Assembly (NCBI GenBank): GCA_002449335.1
Contig: DKDL01000105.1
Location: forward strand, 1 to 6,927
Length of the DNA stretch: 6,927 nt
Source: Succinatimonas sp. UBA6849
GTDB lineage: Bacteria; Pseudomonadota; Gammaproteobacteria; Enterobacterales; Succinivibrionaceae
Direction: 5' to 3'
In this document: positions 5,434-6,927 of the stretch, one piece after another
How the letters are laid out: the number at the start of each line of letters is the position of its first letter
How positions within the stretch are numbered: the stretch's first letter is position 1
Notes under the pieces: model-generated
Told to the model about the DNA's origin: nothing
Databases searched by the model: none
The model's input: only the letters and a program-made list of their open reading frames with translations
Translations under genes and position numbers: made by a program

Positions 5434-6540
5434 TTAACTTGGAACGCATGCGTAGAGTTTTCTCCACTTGTACCAGATTTTATATCTAGGATTTGCTTCT
5501 AAAATTAATTTTGTTAGAACTTCTTTATCATCGGGAAGATGGTACGTGCAAATCGAGAGTTTTGGTGCAAACTTTTTTAAAGTTTGAGTTGCACCTTTTA
5601 ACATTTCTCTTTCTGCTCCTTCGATGTCTGCTTTAATATAATCTACTCTTTTTATTTTTCTAGTTTCAACAAATTTATCTAGAGTAGTTACAGAAACCTT
5701 GGTTTCTTTATAATTTCCTCTTGGAAGGACAAAAGAAGAAATATCAGAGGAGTCAGATTCGAAAAAAGATAACTCTTTTTCTTCAGAAAATAGTCCGTAA
5801 GGTATTATTGTAATGTTGTTTGGGTAAATAGCCTTTTGCTTTTTTAGTTCGATTTGAGCTCTAGGATCCGGTTCGAAAGAAAAGACGTTACATCCTTTGC
5901 TTGCTGCGTATACTGTATATAATCCAATATTGGCTCCAGCATCAATGACTACATCATTTTCTTTTATACTTACAGCTCTATCCTCATAAGAACCGTCAAC
6001 AACTAATGAGTAGTCGTTGAATATTTCAGGAAGAATTTCATCTCCCATACTTCCCCAAAATGGACCATAATTTCTTTGATTGTTTTTTAAACAGTTAGCG
6101 AATTTTACATCATTAAAAAATAGAAAATCATCAGAAAATTGAAGTTTGTATTTTTGAGAGTACTTGTCAATCACATAATTTTTGGCAGTTTCTATAATAT
6201 TGTCATTGTTTTGAGCTATCTTAAGACCATGTTTTGTTAATTGTTGTTGTACTATATTTTTGGCAGATATTACTGTATTTATGATAATGGTCGAACTATG
6301 AGATATATTTAAAAAATCTTCTAATTCTAATACTGGATAAGATTTTTGATTAATTGCTGTATATTCGCTCTGTTCGATATGACCTTTACTTACAACTATA
6401 GCTTCAAGACTGTCTTCTCCATAATTGAGAACTACATAGTTAGCGACTAATTTTCCTAAAAGACCACATCCATAAACTGCAAAAGAATTTTGTTTATGAG
6501 TTGTGAATGTATTTTTGTTGGGGGGGGTATGACTATTCAT
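5434..6540 (-). CDS. FkbM-family SAM-dependent methyltransferase with N-terminal Rossmann-like domain, possibly phase-variable
   Basis: The C-terminal half is an FkbM-type methyltransferase: SAM motif VVIDAGANIGLYT (197-209), the acidic EPD (223-225) after strand two, TTLDKF (285-290) and KADIEGAE (303-310). Such enzymes usually O-methylate sugars in glycans or natural products. Residues 19-115 form a separate segment opening with FAVYGCGLLGK (20-30), a glycine-rich turn like those of nucleotide- or sugar-binding Rossmann domains seen fused to glycan enzymes. The 368-residue length reflects this fusion. The start at 6540 is well supported: AAGGAG (6547-6552, - strand) lies 6 bases upstream. 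Codons 5-7 contain eight consecutive C, in a non-conserved N-terminal tail ahead of the first domain. The gene converges on the acyl cluster, so it is a separate transcription unit but may modify the same glycan. The family call is firm; the acceptor is unknown. Confidence 0.9.
   Translation of the reverse strand: MNSHTPPNKNTFTTHKQNSFAVYGCGLLGKLVANYVVLNYGEDSLEAIVVSKGHIEQSEYTAINQKSYPVLELEDFLNISHSSTIIINTVISAKNIVQQQLTKHGLKIAQNNDNIIETAKNYVIDKYSQKYKLQFSDDFLFFNDVKFANCLKNNQRNYGPFWGSMGDEILPEIFNDYSLVVDGSYEDRAVSIKENDVVIDAGANIGLYTVYAASKGCNVFSFEPDPRAQIELKKQKAIYPNNITIIPYGLFSEEKELSFFESDSSDISSFVLPRGNYKETKVSVTTLDKFVETRKIKRVDYIKADIEGAEREMLKGATQTLKKFAPKLSICTYHLPDDKEVLTKLILEANPRYKIWYKWRKLYACVPS
6520..6527 (-). 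repeat. Homopolymer tract, eight C on the coding strand (candidate phase-variation switch)
   Basis: Eight consecutive G on the + strand, read as CCCCCCCC in codons 5-7 of the methyltransferase gene. It stands out in AT-rich DNA. With eight C the full 368-residue frame is open. With nine, a TAA follows codon 15; with seven, a TAG follows codon 27. The next in-frame methionine is at residue 165, inside the protein, so no internal start would rescue the domains. Confidence 0.7.
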
Positions 6541-6546
6541 TATATG

Positions 6547-6552
6547 CTCCTT
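6547..6552 (-). promoter_or_regulatory. Strong ribosome-binding site of the methyltransferase gene
   Basis: AAGGAG on the - strand, 6 bases before the ATG at 6540. It fixes the start upstream of the eight-C tract, so the tract is translated. No clear -35/-10 pair was found further upstream. Confidence 0.75.
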
Positions 6553-6659
6553 GTTGATTGCCCAATTATTTTAATGAATTTAGCACTTTTTTTTATATAA
6601 ATCCATGATGTTCATTTGTATTTTACGACCACTAAATGCGACCGATCGTTATCATAAAA

Positions 6660-6671
6660 ATTGTTAGTTAA
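6660..6671 (+). repeat. 12-bp direct repeat, left copy (right copy at 6863-6874)
   Basis: ATTGTTAGTTAA occurs identically at 6660-6671 and 6863-6874, 203 bases apart and bracketing all the inverted repeats of this region. It resembles the footprint of a small inserted element, but the bracketed segment has no matching terminal inverted repeats. Chance in AT-rich DNA is possible. Confidence 0.35.
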
Positions 6672-6694
6672 TTATATACTGTATGTAACCTGTA

Positions 6695-6712
6695 ACGTTA
6701 AGATACAGATTT
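6695..6712. repeat. Copy 2 of the intergenic motif ACGTTAAGATACAGATTT
   Basis: Matches 2934-2950 except for one inserted A. Here the motif sits inside a dyad, CTGTA (6690-6694) and TACAG (6704-6708) around 9 bases, which is what a dimeric DNA-binding protein would recognise. The spacing does not fit the E. coli LexA box. Confidence 0.35.
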
Positions 6713-6732
6713 ATATTAACTTGTTTGGCTTC

Positions 6733-6778
6733 AATTGAACCGAAAATTATGTGATGTTGATCGGTTCGATTTGTTTTT
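6733..6778 (+). terminator. Terminator-like hairpin with T-rich tail, + strand
   Basis: AATTGAACCGA (6733-6743) pairs with TCGGTTCGATT (6761-6771), 11 bp with one G-U pair, loop 17 bases. A T-rich tail (TTTGTTTTT, from 6770) follows, the layout of a rho-independent terminator. No + strand gene ends just upstream, so it may end a small RNA or a leader transcript. Confidence 0.4.
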
Positions 6779-6810
6779 CGTATTTGTATTTTTATCTCGA
6801 AAAACAAATC
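6768..6810. repeat. Perfect 13-bp inverted repeat overlapping the terminator-like hairpin
   Basis: GATTTGTTTTTCG (6768-6780) and CGAAAAACAAATC (6798-6810) are exact reverse complements with a 17-base spacer. The 5' arm shares 6768-6771 and the T-tail with the preceding hairpin, so in RNA the two structures would compete. Confidence 0.5.
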
Positions 6811-6817
6811 TTTCTTG

Positions 6818-6840
6818 TGAAGTAACTTCATGTATGAAGT
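6818..6840. repeat. Three-arm alternating inverted repeat TGAAGT / ACTTCA / TGAAGT
   Basis: TGAAGT (6818-6823), ACTTCA (6825-6830) and TGAAGT (6835-6840) allow the middle arm to pair with either neighbour. The right pairing extends to 7 bp around GT. It could be adjacent half-sites for a regulator or a small alternating RNA fold. Confidence 0.35.
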
Positions 6841-6901
6841 CGCAAAATTCAATAAAATATGTATTGTTAGTTAAAAAAGTAATGCCTAATTGGAAAGTAG
6901 T

Positions 6902-6927
6902 ATGAATAACGGAATATATCAGTTAAG
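6902..6927 (+). CDS. Possible start of a gene running off the window (8 codons visible)
   Basis: ATG at 6902 opens a frame (MNNGIYQL) that is still open at the window end. GGAAAG at 6892-6897 is a fair ribosome-binding site at normal spacing. Eight residues are too few to name a family. If real, the structured region upstream would be its leader. Confidence 0.25.

Larger units (their letters stand above)
6541..6927. other. Gene-poor structured intergenic region
   Basis: 387 bases with no confident gene. The stretch nearest 6541 is the 5' leader of the methyltransferase gene and includes a run of eight T (6587-6594). From about 6660 on there are several inverted repeats, a 12-bp direct repeat and a second copy of the motif found at 2934. 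No tRNA, rRNA or mobile-element ends were recognised. A weak gene start lies at 6902. Confidence 0.6.

Noticed and set aside
6587..6594. Run of eight T as a second phase-variation tract
   Set aside because: It lies in the untranslated leader, not clearly between promoter elements, and such A/T runs are expected in AT-rich DNA.
6690..6708. LexA-type SOS box CTGTA...TACAG
   Set aside because: The half-site spacing does not match the E. coli-type LexA box, and no SOS gene follows.
6768..6810. Invertible promoter switch bounded by the 13-bp inverted repeat
   Set aside because: The 17-base spacer is far too short to be inverted by a recombinase, and no recombinase gene is present.
6664..6852. 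- strand open frame of 62 codons in the structured region
   Set aside because: Starts at TTG without a ribosome-binding site, and its sequence is made up largely of inverted repeats; no protein-like pattern.

Overview
The window is AT-rich bacterial DNA with ordinary bacterial gene structure: Shine-Dalgarno sites, TGA used as a stop, and AGA favoured for arginine. Nothing identifies the species. The protein families and the AT-rich codon use fit a proteobacterium, perhaps a low-GC gammaproteobacterium or a member of the Campylobacterota, but this is a weak inference.

Bases 1-5319 hold six genes, all on the + strand, that read as one acyl-group-processing cluster. In order they are: the 3' end of a LuxE-family acyl-protein synthetase, a LuxC-family acyl-CoA/acyl-protein reductase (overlapping the LuxE gene by 26 bases), a stand-alone acyl carrier protein, a FabG-like short-chain dehydrogenase/reductase, an esterase-family alpha/beta hydrolase, and an AMP-forming acyl ligase. 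LuxE and LuxC together form the fatty-acid reductase core of bacterial bioluminescence, but no luciferase gene (luxA/luxB) lies in the window. A plausible job is to activate a carboxylic or fatty acid, load it on the ACP, adjust its beta-position, release it, and reduce it to an aldehyde. From memory, similar LuxE/LuxC/ACP/FabG sets occur in flagellin- or surface-glycan modification islands. The product here cannot be read from sequence.

Bases 5434-6540 hold one convergent - strand gene. It encodes an FkbM-family SAM-dependent methyltransferase fused behind an N-terminal Rossmann-like domain, a type common in surface-polysaccharide and glycan loci. An uninterrupted run of eight C (coding strand) covers codons 5-7. 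Adding or losing one base there leads to an early stop, so the gene looks built for ON/OFF phase variation by strand slippage. A hairpin at 5372-5403 lies between the two convergent units.

Bases 6541-6927 hold no confident gene. They contain a dense set of inverted repeats: a terminator-like hairpin, an overlapping perfect 13-bp inverted repeat, and a three-arm alternating hairpin. There is also a 12-bp direct repeat and a copy of a motif seen between the reductase and esterase genes. A possible gene start lies at 6902.

The six + strand genes are separated by 26 bases of overlap and then gaps of 198, 50, 127 and 112 bases, which is loose for a single operon. Several gaps carry palindromes or hairpins. 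I found no convincing sigma-70 promoter.
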